Assembly: GCF_900102425.1 (NCBI RefSeq)
Contig: NZ_FNBT01000005.1
Location: 62,001-126,000, forward strand
Length of the DNA stretch: 64,000 bases
Direction: 5' to 3'
Source: Blastococcus aurantiacus
GTDB lineage: Bacteria > Actinomycetota > Actinomycetes > Mycobacteriales > Geodermatophilaceae
Both the position numbers and the translations under genes were made by a program. Shown in pieces: positions 8,892 to 17,021 of the stretch. How positions within the stretch are numbered: the stretch's first letter is position 1; every line of letters begins with the position of its first letter. Below the pieces are notes generated by a model, which saw nothing but the letters and a program-made list of their open reading frames with translations, had not been told where the DNA came from and did not search any database.

Positions 8892-11384
8892 GTGACCACG
8901 CTCTCCCCCGGCCTGCCCGGCGCACCCGCCGCGACCGACGGGGCTCCGCGCGGCCGGGGCACCGAGAGCCCGCCGCCGGGGGCCGAACTGCTGGAGTCGC
9001 TGCTCGCCGCCACGGCCGAGGAGGAGCGCCCGGTCACGCACGTCCACTCGGTGCCGGTGCGCGAGCGGCGCACGCTGCCCTGGCCGGAGTGGGTCGGTGC
9101 TCCCCTGCGCGAGCGCCTGCAGGAGCGCGGAGTCGCGTCCCCCTACGCCCACCAGGTCGAGGCCGCCCAGCTCGCCCACGACGGCCGGCACGTCGTCGTC
9201 GCCACGGGGACCGCGTCGGGCAAGTCGCTGGCCTACCAGCTGCCCGCACTCAGCCGCCTGGCCGAGGACCCGCGTGCCTGCGTCCTCTACCTCGCCCCGA
9301 CCAAGGCGCTGGCCCGCGACCAGCTGGCCGCGGTGGCGGAGCTGGCCGATCCCTCGGTGCGCCCGGCCGCCTACGACGGCGACACCCCCGGCGAGGAGCG
9401 CGACTGGGTGCGCCGCCACTCGCGGTGGATCGTCACCAACCCCGACATGCTGCACCGCGGGATCCTGCCGGCCCACCAGAAGTGGTCGAGCACGCTGCGC
9501 CGCGTGGCCTACGTCGTGATCGACGAGTGCCACGCCTACCGCGGCGTCTTCGGCTCCCATGTGGGCCACGTGCTGCGCCGGCTCCGCCGGATCTGCCGCC
9601 GCTACGGCGCGGAGCCGGTGTTCGTGCTCGCCTCCGCGACCGTCGCCGAGCCCGCCGCGGCCGCCTCGCGGCTGGTGGGCGAGCCGGTGGTGGCCGTGAC
9701 CGAGGACGGGTCGCCGCGGCCCGGAGCGACCTTCGCGCTCTGGGAGCCGCCGCTCACCGAGCACACCGGCGAGCACGGCGCTCCGCTGCGCCGGTCCGCC
9801 GCCGCCGACGCCGCCGGGCTCCTGGCCGACCTGGTCGAGCGGGGCGCCCGCACGCTGGCGTTCGTGCGCTCCCGGCGGAGCGCGGAGTCCGTCGCCGACC
9901 AGGCCCGCCGGCTGCTGCGCGACCGCGGCCGGGAGGACCTGGTGCGCCGCGTGGACTCCTACCGCGGCGGCTACCTGCCCGAGGAGCGGCGCGAGCTCGA
10001 GCGGGCGCTGTCGAGCGGTGACCTACTGGGGGTCGCGACCACGAACGCCCTGGAGCTCGGCATCGACATCGCCGGCCTGGACGCGGTGGTGCTCGCCGGC
10101 TACCCGGGCACCCTGGCCTCGCTGTGGCAGCAGGCCGGGCGCGCGGGCCGCGCGCAGCGGGAGTCGCTCGTGGTCTTCGTCGCCCGGGACGACCCGCTGG
10201 ACCACTACCTCGCCCACCACCCGCGCGCGGTGTTCGGCCGGGCGATCGAGGCGACGGTGACCGACCCCGCCAATCCCTACGTGCTGGGCCCCCAGCTGTG
10301 CTGCGCCGCGGCGGAGCTGCCGCTGGTGCCCGCGGACCTGCCCGACTTCGGCGGCCCCGCCGCGGAGGCGGCCCTCGAGCAGCTCGTCGCCGACGGCCAG
10401 CTCCGGCGGCGGCCGGCCGGCTGGTACTGGGCCGGACGGGGACGCCCCGACGTCGACATCCGCGGCAGTGGCGGGGAACCGGTGGCGATCATCGAAGGTG
10501 CGACCGGGCGGCTGCTGGGCACCGTCGACGGCGGCGCCGCCCACGCCACCGTCCACGAGGGCGCCCTCTACGTGCACAGGGGCGAGACCTTCGTCGTGGA
10601 CGAGTTCGACGTCGAGGACGCCTGCGCCGCGGTGCACCCCGAGAGCCCGGAGTGGACCACGGTCGCCCGCGACATCACCGACCTCTCGATCGTCTCGCCC
10701 GACCGGAGCCACCGGCTGGGCACGGTCACGGCGCACACCGGCGTGGTCGACGTGACCAACCAGGTGGTGGCCTACCAGCGCCGCAGGCAGGGCACCGGTG
10801 AGGTCCTCGCCGAGTTCCCGCTCGACCTGCCCGCCCGCCAGCTGCGCACCCGCGCGGTCTGGCTGACCCTGAGCGACCGGGCCGTGGAGCGTGCCGAGCT
10901 CGACGAGGTGGCACTGCCCGGCTCGCTGCACGCCGCGGAGCACGCGGCGATCGGGATCCTCCCGCTGCTGGCCACCTGCGACCGCTGGGACCTCGGCGGG
11001 CTGTCGACCGCCCTGCACCCCGACACCGGCACCGCGGCGATCTTCGTCTACGACGGCCACCCCGGCGGTGCCGGCTTCTCCGATCGCGGCTTCGACGTGC
11101 TGCGCCAGTGGCTGCAGGCCACCCGCGCCACCGTCGCGAGCTGCGAGTGCGAGAGCGGCTGCCCCTCGTGCGTCCAGTCCCCCAAGTGCGGGAACGGCAA
11201 CGACCCGCTGGACAAGGCGGGCGCCGTCCGCGTGCTGGACGTCGTGCTCGACGAGCTCGCCGCCGCGGGCGACCTGCTCGCCGGAGATGACGAGGGCGAC
11301 CGGGACGGCGGGGGCGACCGGGTCGACGGCGACAGGACCGACGAGGAGACCACCGACCCACCCGAGCCCGACCTCGTCTTCTGA
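8892..11384 (+). CDS. MrfA/YprA-type DEAH-family helicase with DUF1998 domain
   Basis: This 830-residue superfamily 2 helicase has Walker A VATGTASGKS at about 103-112, motif II DECH at about 211-214, motif Ia LAPTKALARDQL, and helicase C motifs TTNALELGIDI and QQAGRAGR. The C-terminal DUF1998 region holds a four-Cys cluster (CECESGCPSC then KC, about 750-770), as in MrfA, a zinc-containing helicase that repairs mitomycin C damage. It is the actinobacterial 'helicase/secretion neighbourhood' helicase (Rv3649-like), next to the tad genes. The GTG start has GAGGAGG upstream. The last about 50 residues are Asp/Gly-rich and poorly conserved. Confidence 0.93.
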   Translation: MTTLSPGLPGAPAATDGAPRGRGTESPPPGAELLESLLAATAEEERPVTHVHSVPVRERRTLPWPEWVGAPLRERLQERGVASPYAHQVEAAQLAHDGRHVVVATGTASGKSLAYQLPALSRLAEDPRACVLYLAPTKALARDQLAAVAELADPSVRPAAYDGDTPGEERDWVRRHSRWIVTNPDMLHRGILPAHQKWSSTLRRVAYVVIDECHAYRGVFGSHVGHVLRRLRRICRRYGAEPVFVLASATVAEPAAAASRLVGEPVVAVTEDGSPRPGATFALWEPPLTEHTGEHGAPLRRSAAADAAGLLADLVERGARTLAFVRSRRSAESVADQARRLLRDRGREDLVRRVDSYRGGYLPEERRELERALSSGDLLGVATTNALELGIDIAGLDAVVLAGYPGTLASLWQQAGRAGRAQRESLVVFVARDDPLDHYLAHHPRAVFGRAIEATVTDPANPYVLGPQLCCAAAELPLVPADLPDFGGPAAEAALEQLVADGQLRRRPAGWYWAGRGRPDVDIRGSGGEPVAIIEGATGRLLGTVDGGAAHATVHEGALYVHRGETFVVDEFDVEDACAAVHPESPEWTTVARDITDLSIVSPDRSHRLGTVTAHTGVVDVTNQVVAYQRRRQGTGEVLAEFPLDLPARQLRTRAVWLTLSDRAVERAELDEVALPGSLHAAEHAAIGILPLLATCDRWDLGGLSTALHPDTGTAAIFVYDGHPGGAGFSDRGFDVLRQWLQATRATVASCECESGCPSCVQSPKCGNGNDPLDKAGAVRVLDVVLDELAAAGDLLAGDDEGDRDGGGDRVDGDRTDEETTDPPEPDLVF

Positions 11385-11756
11385 CGCCGCTCGCGGGGCG
11401 GCGCCCACCGGCCCGGCCCGCGCCCGCGCGGTCGCCGTCCGCTGACCCGCCGGACCGAGGTGCACCCGCACGCTGACGGTCACCTCGACCACGCCGCCGG
11501 GCTCCTGGAGGCAGTCTTCCAGCCGTGCCCCGTTCTCCTCCGAGATCACGGCGGCGGCCTCGCAGGCGCGCGGATCGGCCAGCACCGCCCGTCCGGCCGC
11601 TGCCAGCGCGGTGAGATCGGCCGCGCTGCCGGCCCGGTGCCGGGCCACGGCGGCGGCACCCACCAGCACACCTGCCAGGCCCACCAGCGCGAGGACACCG
11701 GCCAGCGCGAGGACCCACACGGTCGCCGAGCCGCGCTCGCCCTCGTCCCTCACCAC
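10023..11756 (-). CDS. second TadE-like pseudopilin (Rv3654c family) with no stop codon near the family's usual end
   Basis: The first about 115 residues (11756 down to about 11400) are the real conserved part. A charged start MVRDEGERGSATVW contains the GSAT motif of TadE/TadG-like proteins. A 22-residue hydrophobic helix follows, then a small extracytoplasmic domain ending in TARARAGP. Family members stop about here. In this genome the frame has no stop until 10023, so the formal ORF of 577 residues runs antisense through 1.36 kb of the helicase gene. The extension is low-complexity antisense sequence, and I doubt it is a real domain. The start overlaps the preceding tadE gene by 7 bases. 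Confidence 0.6.
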   Translation of the reverse strand: MVRDEGERGSATVWVLALAGVLALVGLAGVLVGAAAVARHRAGSAADLTALAAAGRAVLADPRACEAAAVISEENGARLEDCLQEPGGVVEVTVSVRVHLGPAGQRTATARARAGPVGAAPRAASEDEVGLGWVGGLLVGPVAVDPVAPAVPVALVISGEQVARGGELVEHDVQHADGARLVQRVVAVPALGGLDARGAAALALAARDGGAGGLQPLAQHVEAAIGEAGTAGVAVVDEDRRGAGVGVQGGRQPAEVPAVAGGQQREDPDRRVLRGVQRAGQCHLVELGTLHGPVAQGQPDRAGAQLAGGQVERELGEDLTGALPAALVGHHLVGHVDHAGVRRDRAQPVAPVGRDDREVGDVAGDRGPLRALGVHRGAGVLDVELVHDEGLAPVHVEGALVDGGVGGAAVDGAQQPPGRTFDDRHRFPATAADVDVGASPSGPVPAGRPPPELAVGDELLEGRLRGGAAEVGQVRGHQRQLRRGAAQLGAQHVGIGGVGHRRLDRPAEHRARVVGEVVVQRVVPGDEDHERLPLRAARAPGLLPQRGQGARVAGEHHRVQAGDVDAELQGVRGRDPQ

Positions 11757-12142
11757 GTCCCGCCCGGTTCGCGCTGCGCGACCGCTTCGGCCGACACCCG
11801 GGTGCGCAGCGGGACCGGGCCCAGCGGCGACACCTCGACACTCACCGTGACCCGGACCCGCTCCCCCTCCGGCTGCACCGCGGTGACCGCGCCGTCGGGT
11901 GCTACTCCCCCGGCCAGCTCGGCCACGACCGCGTCCGTCTCGCCCCGCGAGGCGGCGCGGGCACCTTCCCGCGCGGCGTCGACGCAGCGCAGCTGGGCCC
12001 CGACCACGATCACCGCCGCGACCGCGCAGACCAGCACGAGGAGGAGCACCGGCAGCACGACCGCGGTCTCGGCGGTCACCATGCCGGCCTCGCCATCGGA
12101 GTCCCGCCGGAGTACGCGCCGGGCGCTCCCTGGACGCCGCAC
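11750..12142 (-). CDS. TadE family pseudopilin-like protein
   Basis: The 130-residue protein has a charged N-terminus with the motif GMVTAETAVVLPVLLL. This is a TadE signature: a G then a few residues, E, and a hydrophobic helix of about 20 residues that seats the protein in the membrane before export. A small beta-rich domain follows. It lies 1 base downstream of the DUF4244 gene and overlaps the next TadE-like gene by 7 bases, so all three are translated as one unit. Its likely role is a minor component of a Flp/Tad-type surface structure. The start could also be internal, closer to the helix. Confidence 0.85.
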   Translation of the reverse strand: MRRPGSARRVLRRDSDGEAGMVTAETAVVLPVLLLVLVCAVAAVIVVGAQLRCVDAAREGARAASRGETDAVVAELAGGVAPDGAVTAVQPEGERVRVTVSVEVSPLGPVPLRTRVSAEAVAQREPGGTW

Positions 12143-12143
12143 G

Positions 12144-12428
12144 TCAGGCGAGCGTGGCCAGCGCGCGGTCGACGAGGTCGGTCAGCCCGTCGACGACGGA
12201 GTCCCCGGTGACGACCCGGTAGAGGACAGCGGCGAAGGCGCAGGCCGCCACCGTGCCGACGGCGTACTCCGCGGTGCTCATGCCTGCCTCGGGCTCCTCA
12301 TGCAGCGCTACCAGCCGCCGGGCCAGCGCGGAGCGGACGCGAGACGCGCGGGCGGGCGCCGGGGCGGGCGCCGGGGCGGGCGCCTCCGCCCCGGTGGGGT
12401 CGGGCACGGGCATGGCAGCGGTGGACAC
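12144..12428 (-). CDS. DUF4244 Flp-pilin-like protein
   Basis: The 94-residue protein has a Pro/Ala repeat N-terminus (an APAPAP run), then an EEPEAGMSTAEYAVGTVAA segment that resembles the Flp pilin cleavage and polymerisation region (G, then M-S-T-A-E-Y). A hydrophobic helix and a short C-terminus follow. Its size and motif match DUF4244, the presumed pilin of actinobacterial tad loci (Rv3656c-like). A prepilin peptidase would cut after the Gly, but no such peptidase gene is in the window. The Pro/Ala run comes from a short GC-rich DNA repeat near 12350-12385. Confidence 0.87.
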   Translation of the reverse strand: MSTAAMPVPDPTGAEAPAPAPAPAPARASRVRSALARRLVALHEEPEAGMSTAEYAVGTVAACAFAAVLYRVVTGDSVVDGLTDLVDRALATLA

Positions 12429-12646
12429 GGTGGCCTCCTGGCGTCGAGGGCCCGCAGGTCGGGCCGTGCACCGACCCTCGGCCCGCGCGACCGGTCGTCC
12501 TACGGGTCAGCGGCATCTGTGGACGGCGGACGCGGCTGTGGATCCCGGTCGCGTGATCCGGCGGCCCAAGCGCACCACCAGTGCGGCGCAAGTACCGCCT
12601 GGCAGCCTTCGCGGCGACCACACGAACACCACGACAGGACGAACCC

Positions 12647-13078
12647 ATGGACACGACCGTGCTGGACGACGGCAACCTCCGACTCGAGTTCACCACCACC
12701 GGCGAGGACAGCGACGGCCGGCTGCACGAGATGCGGGCCACCTACCGCCCCGACTCGGCGCTGCCGATCGCGCACCTCCACCCGAACCAGAGCGAGCACT
12801 TCACCGTCCTGCAGGGCGAGATGTGGTGCCGGGTGGACGGCGTGGAGACGACCCTGCGCACCGGCGACACCCTCGACGTCCCGGCCGGCAGCGTGCACCA
12901 GATGCGCAACCCTGGCGCGGTGGACGCCGTCGTCACCTGGCAGACCCGACCGGCACTGCGTACCGGCGAGTTCCACCTCCAAGTCGCCGGAGCCCGCCGG
13001 ACCGGGGACATCACCGCGGTCCTCGAGGTCGTCTCCGAGTACGCCGACGTCTTCGTCGTGGCGCCCCGGCAGCCCTGA
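12647..13078 (+). CDS. cupin domain protein inserted in the tad locus
   Basis: The 143-residue protein has cupin motif 1 AHLHPNQSEHFTVLQGEM (two His and Glu metal ligands) and motif 2 GDTLDVPAGSVHQMRNPG (His ligand), a single-domain beta-barrel. The ATG at 12647 has AGGA upstream and is preferred to the frame-open start at 12581. It is transcribed against the tad genes and sits between the DUF4244 pilin-like gene and the TadC-like gene, which adjoin in the mycobacterial arrangement. Function is not predictable. The intact metal ligands suggest an enzyme or sensor rather than a degraded remnant. Confidence 0.85.
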   Translation: MDTTVLDDGNLRLEFTTTGEDSDGRLHEMRATYRPDSALPIAHLHPNQSEHFTVLQGEMWCRVDGVETTLRTGDTLDVPAGSVHQMRNPGAVDAVVTWQTRPALRTGEFHLQVAGARRTGDITAVLEVVSEYADVFVVAPRQP

Positions 13079-13116
13079 CCGCTACGGCGGGCCGGATCCG
13101 CCACCCGGCTCCACGG

Positions 13117-13875
13117 TCATCGGAAGACGTCGTCCGCGATGCCGAGGACCAGTGGAGCCACCCCGAGGCACACGAACGCCGGCAGGAAGCAGGCGCCCAG
13201 CGGCGCGAGCACCCAGACCCCTGCACGCTGCACCGCAGCCTGCGTGGCGGCCCGGGCCGTGGCCCGGCTCTCGGCGGCCAGCGTCCGCAGCGAGCCGGCG
13301 ACCGTCGCTCCGGACTCCCCCGCCCGCACGAGGACCCGGCCCAGCCCGGCCAGCTCCGCCGGCACCTCCGCCCAGGCCCGGCGCGCGTCGGCCCCGAGCC
13401 GGGACAGGGCCGCGACCGACCGCAGGTGCTCGCCCAGCGGCCCGCCCACGGCGCCGCCGACCGCCTCGAGCGCTCCCTCGACGGGCAGCCCTGCGGACAG
13501 GCAGACACCCAGGAGGTCGCAGGCCGCCGGCAGGTCGCGCACGATCAGCACCCGATCGGCCGCTCCCCCGTCCGACCCCCGAGCGCGCAGCACGCGTTCG
13601 ACACCGACGGCGACCACGCCGCCGGCCACCGCCCCGGCGGCCCCGCCCAGGAGCAGCGCGACCGCCCCGCCGAGAGCCGCCGCGAGGACCCACCGACGCA
13701 ACCGTTCCCGTCCCGGGTCCTGCGGTGGTCCCGGCACCGAGGGCTCAGGGGCGGTCGGTCCTGCCGCTTCCAGCAGCGCCGTCCAGCGGGCCAGACCTGC
13801 TCCGCCCGGGGCGGGCCACAGGGCCAGCGCGACAGCGAACACCAGCAGGGCCGCCCAGGTCAGGTCCGGCGTCAC
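13117..13875 (-). CDS. TadC-like type II secretion system F family protein
   Basis: The 252-residue membrane protein has a T2SSF domain. An N-terminal helix TWAALLVFAVALALW is followed by a second hydrophobic segment. A cytoplasmic helical core contains LPAACDLLGVCLSAGLPVEGALEAV and the repeat-like GLGRVLVRAGESGATVAGSL. The C-terminal membrane segments end LPAFVCLGVAPLVLGI. TadC pairs with TadB as the inner-membrane platform on which the TadA ATPase acts. I chose GTG 13875 because upstream residues are Arg/Pro/Ser-rich and antisense to nothing conserved. It starts 19 bases after the TadB-like stop. Confidence 0.85.
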   Translation of the reverse strand: MTPDLTWAALLVFAVALALWPAPGGAGLARWTALLEAAGPTAPEPSVPGPPQDPGRERLRRWVLAAALGGAVALLLGGAAGAVAGGVVAVGVERVLRARGSDGGAADRVLIVRDLPAACDLLGVCLSAGLPVEGALEAVGGAVGGPLGEHLRSVAALSRLGADARRAWAEVPAELAGLGRVLVRAGESGATVAGSLRTLAAESRATARAATQAAVQRAGVWVLAPLGACFLPAFVCLGVAPLVLGIADDVFR

Positions 13876-13894
13876 CGCCGGCAGCCCCGTCCGC

Positions 13895-14677
13895 TCACCG
13901 GAGCGCCCGCTCGACCAGCCGGTGCGACCAGACGAGGCCGGCCGCCTCGAGCGCCACCCCGCCGACGAGCAGTGCCTGACCGGCGCCGGTCGTGGTGAGG
14001 ACCCGCCAGGGATCGGCACCCACCCCGCTGCCCATGAGCAGTCCGAGCAGCGGTAGACCGGCGAGCACGGCAGCGCTCGCCCGGGGGCCGGCGGTGGCCG
14101 ACCGCAGCTCCGCCCGGTGCCGGGCACGGGCGCGCAGGTCGTCCTCCACGGCGGTGGCGACCGCTGCCAGCGAGCAGCCGGTGCGCGTGCTGAGCCGGGT
14201 GGCGGCCGCGATCCGGGTGAGCGTGTCCACGATCTCGCCCGGGGCCTCGTCCGGAGGCGCCTCCGGCGTCCGCAACGCCCGGACCAGCCAGAGACCGGCG
14301 CGAGGGTCCCCGCAGGCCTGCTCGGCGGCGGCTGCGGCTGCCGCCATGGACCGGCCGCTGCGCAGGTCGGCCGCCAGCGCGCCGAGACCGTCCGCCAGCC
14401 CGCGCAGCCGTGCGTCCACCTGCGCGGCGGCCCGCCTCCCGGTCCACCCGCGCACGCCGGCCGCCGCGACCGCCGCAGCCAGGACCGCGACGAGCGGCGT
14501 GCTCAGCATCGCGCCGACGGCCGCGGCGAGCACCGCTGCCAGGACCACCGGTGCGCCGGTGGCCGGGCCGCCCCCCGGGACCTCCGGCCCCGCGGCCCGT
14601 TCGGCGAGCCGGACCACCGCCCGCCGGCCCGGCCAGAGGAGCAGCGCCGCACCGGCGAGCAGGAGCATGGCGGTCAC
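13895..14677 (-). CDS. TadB-like type II secretion system F family protein
   Basis: The 260-residue protein opens with a membrane helix (MLLLAGAALLLW) and a second hydrophobic pair around residues 50-80. The cytoplasmic T2SSF core follows (GLADGLGALAADLRSGRSMAAA ending near TRTGCSLAAVATAVEDDLRAR), then C-terminal helices. GTG 14677 overlaps the tadA stop as GTGA, so the two are translationally coupled. An ATG three codons later is an alternative. It should form the membrane platform of the Tad machine with TadC. Confidence 0.86.
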   Translation of the reverse strand: MTAMLLLAGAALLLWPGRRAVVRLAERAAGPEVPGGGPATGAPVVLAAVLAAAVGAMLSTPLVAVLAAAVAAAGVRGWTGRRAAAQVDARLRGLADGLGALAADLRSGRSMAAAAAAAEQACGDPRAGLWLVRALRTPEAPPDEAPGEIVDTLTRIAAATRLSTRTGCSLAAVATAVEDDLRARARHRAELRSATAGPRASAAVLAGLPLLGLLMGSGVGADPWRVLTTTGAGQALLVGGVALEAAGLVWSHRLVERALR

Positions 14678-15813
14678 CGGGGTGCCGTCCGGTCCAGCAG
14701 TGCGTGCAGCCGGTCGGCGGCCGGGCACGGAGCGCCGTCGGCCCGCCAGCCCGGTTCGACCACCACGAGGTCGCCCGCACGCCGCAGGACCCCGAGTTCG
14801 TCGACCCGTCGACCGGCGGCGGTTCGGCGCAGGTGCACGACGACGTGCAGGGCGGCGGCGGCCAGGCTGTGCACCGCGGCGCGGTCGAGCCCCGCGGCGA
14901 CGCCCAGGGCCTCCAGCCGGGCCGGCACCTCCGCCGGCGAGTTGGCGTGCAGGGTTCCGCAGCCGCCCTCGTGACCGGTGTTCAGCGCGGCGAGCAGGTC
15001 GCCCACCTCGGCGCCGCGGACCTCTCCCACGACCAGCCGGTCGGGCCGCATCCGCAGCGCCTGCCGCACGAGGTCGCGCAGCGTCACCTCACCGACGCCC
15101 TCCACGTTGGGCGGGCGGGTGAGCAGTGCCACGACGTGCGGATGCGCCGGGGCGAGTTCGGCGGCGTCCTCGCAGGTCAGCACCCGCTCGGCCGGGCCGA
15201 CCTCGCCGAGCAGCGCGGAGAGCACCGTCGTCTTGCCCGAGCCGGTGCCCCCGGTGACGAGGAAGGGCAGCCTGCAATCCACCAGTGCGCGCAGCAGCTG
15301 CGGGCTCTCGCCGGGGAGAGCGCCGAGGGCCTGCAGGTCGGCCAGGCTCCGGGAGCAGCGCCGCAGCACGCGCAGCGACAGGCAGGTGCTGCCCGCCACC
15401 GGCGCGAGCACGGCGTGCAGCCGGGTCCCGTCGGGCAGGCCGACGTCCACCCAGGGCGCGGCGTCGTCTAGCCGGCGGCCGGCCGCGGCGGCCAGCCGCA
15501 CGGCGAGCCGCCGCACGGCGGCGTCGTCGTCGAAGCGCACGCCGGTGAGCTCCAGCCCGGCTCCACGGTCGACCCACACCCGGTCCGGGGCGGCCACCAG
15601 CACGTCGGTGACGTCCGGCAGCCGGAGCAGCGCCTCGAGGGGGCCGGCCCCGGCCAGCTCGTCGACGGCGTCGCGCACGGCCCGCAGCACGTCGTCGTCC
15701 CCGAGGAGCCCACCGCTCTCCTGGCGGACCACGGCCGCGACGTCCGCCTGCGTCGGCATGCCGGGCTCGAGCGCCAGCCGGGCCCGCACGCGGTCGAGCA
15801 GTCCCGCACTCAC
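14674..15813 (-). CDS. tadA: TadA/CpaF-type secretion ATPase
   Basis: This 379-residue GspE/PilT-family ATPase powers assembly of Tad pili or secretion. Walker A is VTGGTGSGKTT (about residues 178-188). An Asp box lies near VLTCEDAAEL. The Walker B region RPDRLVVGEVRG is followed by the His box GHEGGCGTLHANSP. The protein is shorter than proteobacterial CpaF because the N-terminal domain is reduced, as in actinobacterial 'heli_sec_ATPase' members (Rv3658c-like). The GTG start overlaps the cpaE-like stop as GTGA, and its own stop overlaps tadB as GTGA. Confidence 0.93.
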   Translation of the reverse strand: MSAGLLDRVRARLALEPGMPTQADVAAVVRQESGGLLGDDDVLRAVRDAVDELAGAGPLEALLRLPDVTDVLVAAPDRVWVDRGAGLELTGVRFDDDAAVRRLAVRLAAAAGRRLDDAAPWVDVGLPDGTRLHAVLAPVAGSTCLSLRVLRRCSRSLADLQALGALPGESPQLLRALVDCRLPFLVTGGTGSGKTTVLSALLGEVGPAERVLTCEDAAELAPAHPHVVALLTRPPNVEGVGEVTLRDLVRQALRMRPDRLVVGEVRGAEVGDLLAALNTGHEGGCGTLHANSPAEVPARLEALGVAAGLDRAAVHSLAAAALHVVVHLRRTAAGRRVDELGVLRRAGDLVVVEPGWRADGAPCPAADRLHALLDRTAPR

Positions 15814-16895
15814 CGGGCCGCCGCCCGCACCCGGGCCAGTGCCCGGCGGGCGACCCCGCCCAGCGGCGTGCGCGGCGCGACGGCCGGCACCTCCCCGCGC
15901 TCGCTCCGGGGCACGGCACTGCGGTCGTGCGGGAGCTCGGTGAGCACCGGCCGGCCGACCACGTCGGCGACCTCGGCGGTGGACAGCCCACCGGGCACCG
16001 GCCGGACGACCAGCTGCGCCGCCGCCCACGGCGACCCGGGGCCGGTCACGAGCACCCGGGCAGCGGTGGCCGCTCGCAGCCGAGCCGGCACGACGAGCAG
16101 CGCGAGCTCGGCCTCGCCGAGCACGGCGTGCGTCGTGGCGCAGAACCCGTCCGGCCCCGGGCGCGGCAGGTCGACGACGACGGGCGCACCGTCGGACCGA
16201 GCCGCCTCCACCACCGCCCGGACGGCCTCCTCCGGGAGCGGGGCGTGGGTGGAACGCGACGCGGCGAGGACGTGCACCCCGGCCACCTCGGGGAGGCAGG
16301 CGCGCAGCGCGTCGCCGGACACCCGTCCCCGGAGCCCAGTCAGGTCGGGCCAGCGCAGACCCTCGGCTCGTTCGGCGCCGAGCAGCAGGTCGAGACCAGC
16401 GCCCCAGCCGTCGACGTCGACCAGGACCGCACCGGGTGCCGCGGCGACGGCGAGGGCGGCGGCCACGGTGCTGGCCCCGGCACCGCCGCACCCGCCTCCG
16501 ACGGCCAACAGCCACCCGCGCGCGACAGGGGTGGTGACCGCCGCGACGGCCCGGGAGAGCAGCCACGCCTCGTCATCGGGCAACAGGGCCACCCGCTCGG
16601 CGCCCACCTCCACCGCCGCCGCCCACTCCGGGGCCGGCAGCTCCTGGCGGGCGACGACCACCACGCCCGGTCGCCGTCCCAGCCCGCGGACCGCCGCCGA
16701 ACCCAGCACGTCCGCCCCGAGCAGAACCAGCGGCGCGCTCCGGTGCGCGCGGCGCAGCGGGGCGCCGCCGACGGCGAGCTCGGGTTCGGTCCCGGCGGCG
16801 GCCAGCACGCGCAGCAGCTCGTCCAGCAGCTGCTCGTCGCGGCTGACGACCAGCGGCCGGGAGGACGGATCGGGGGGCGAGGCAGCGGGAGGCAC
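15810..16895 (-). CDS. CpaE-like MinD/ParA-fold protein (Ssd, Rv3660c-like) with degenerate P-loop
   Basis: The 361-residue first gene of the tad operon has an N-terminal receiver-like region (residues 15-110). A MinD-like domain follows, in which the P-loop reads GGGCGGAGASTVAAAL. The catalytic Lys of the Walker A is replaced by Ala, and the leading signature Lys is also absent. Later features VLVDVDGWGAGLD and VVDLPRPG keep the fold. In M. tuberculosis the homologue Ssd affects septum placement and dormancy-type expression. Loss of the Lys suggests it binds ATP weakly or acts as a scaffold. Its GTG start has no strong Shine-Dalgarno. Confidence 0.88.
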   Translation of the reverse strand: MPPAASPPDPSSRPLVVSRDEQLLDELLRVLAAAGTEPELAVGGAPLRRAHRSAPLVLLGADVLGSAAVRGLGRRPGVVVVARQELPAPEWAAAVEVGAERVALLPDDEAWLLSRAVAAVTTPVARGWLLAVGGGCGGAGASTVAAALAVAAAPGAVLVDVDGWGAGLDLLLGAERAEGLRWPDLTGLRGRVSGDALRACLPEVAGVHVLAASRSTHAPLPEEAVRAVVEAARSDGAPVVVDLPRPGPDGFCATTHAVLGEAELALLVVPARLRAATAARVLVTGPGSPWAAAQLVVRPVPGGLSTAEVADVVGRPVLTELPHDRSAVPRSERGEVPAVAPRTPLGGVARRALARVRAAAR

Positions 16896-17007
16896 GGCAC
16901 CAGCCCACCCGAGTTCGGGCGAACAGTGCCAGACCAGGGCCCGAAGTGTGGATGACTCCTTCGGGTGTGGACGGCGCGCGGGCTCTGTCTCACCCGCCGG
17001 GCCCTAC

Positions 17008-17013
17008 TAGCCT
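17008..17013 (+). promoter_or_regulatory. -10 element for the HAD-IB gene
   Basis: TAGCCT lies 8 bases before GTG 17022 and no Shine-Dalgarno is present between them. Transcription would start at or just before the start codon, so the mRNA is probably leaderless. Confidence 0.5.
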
Positions 17014-17021
17014 CATGTCTC

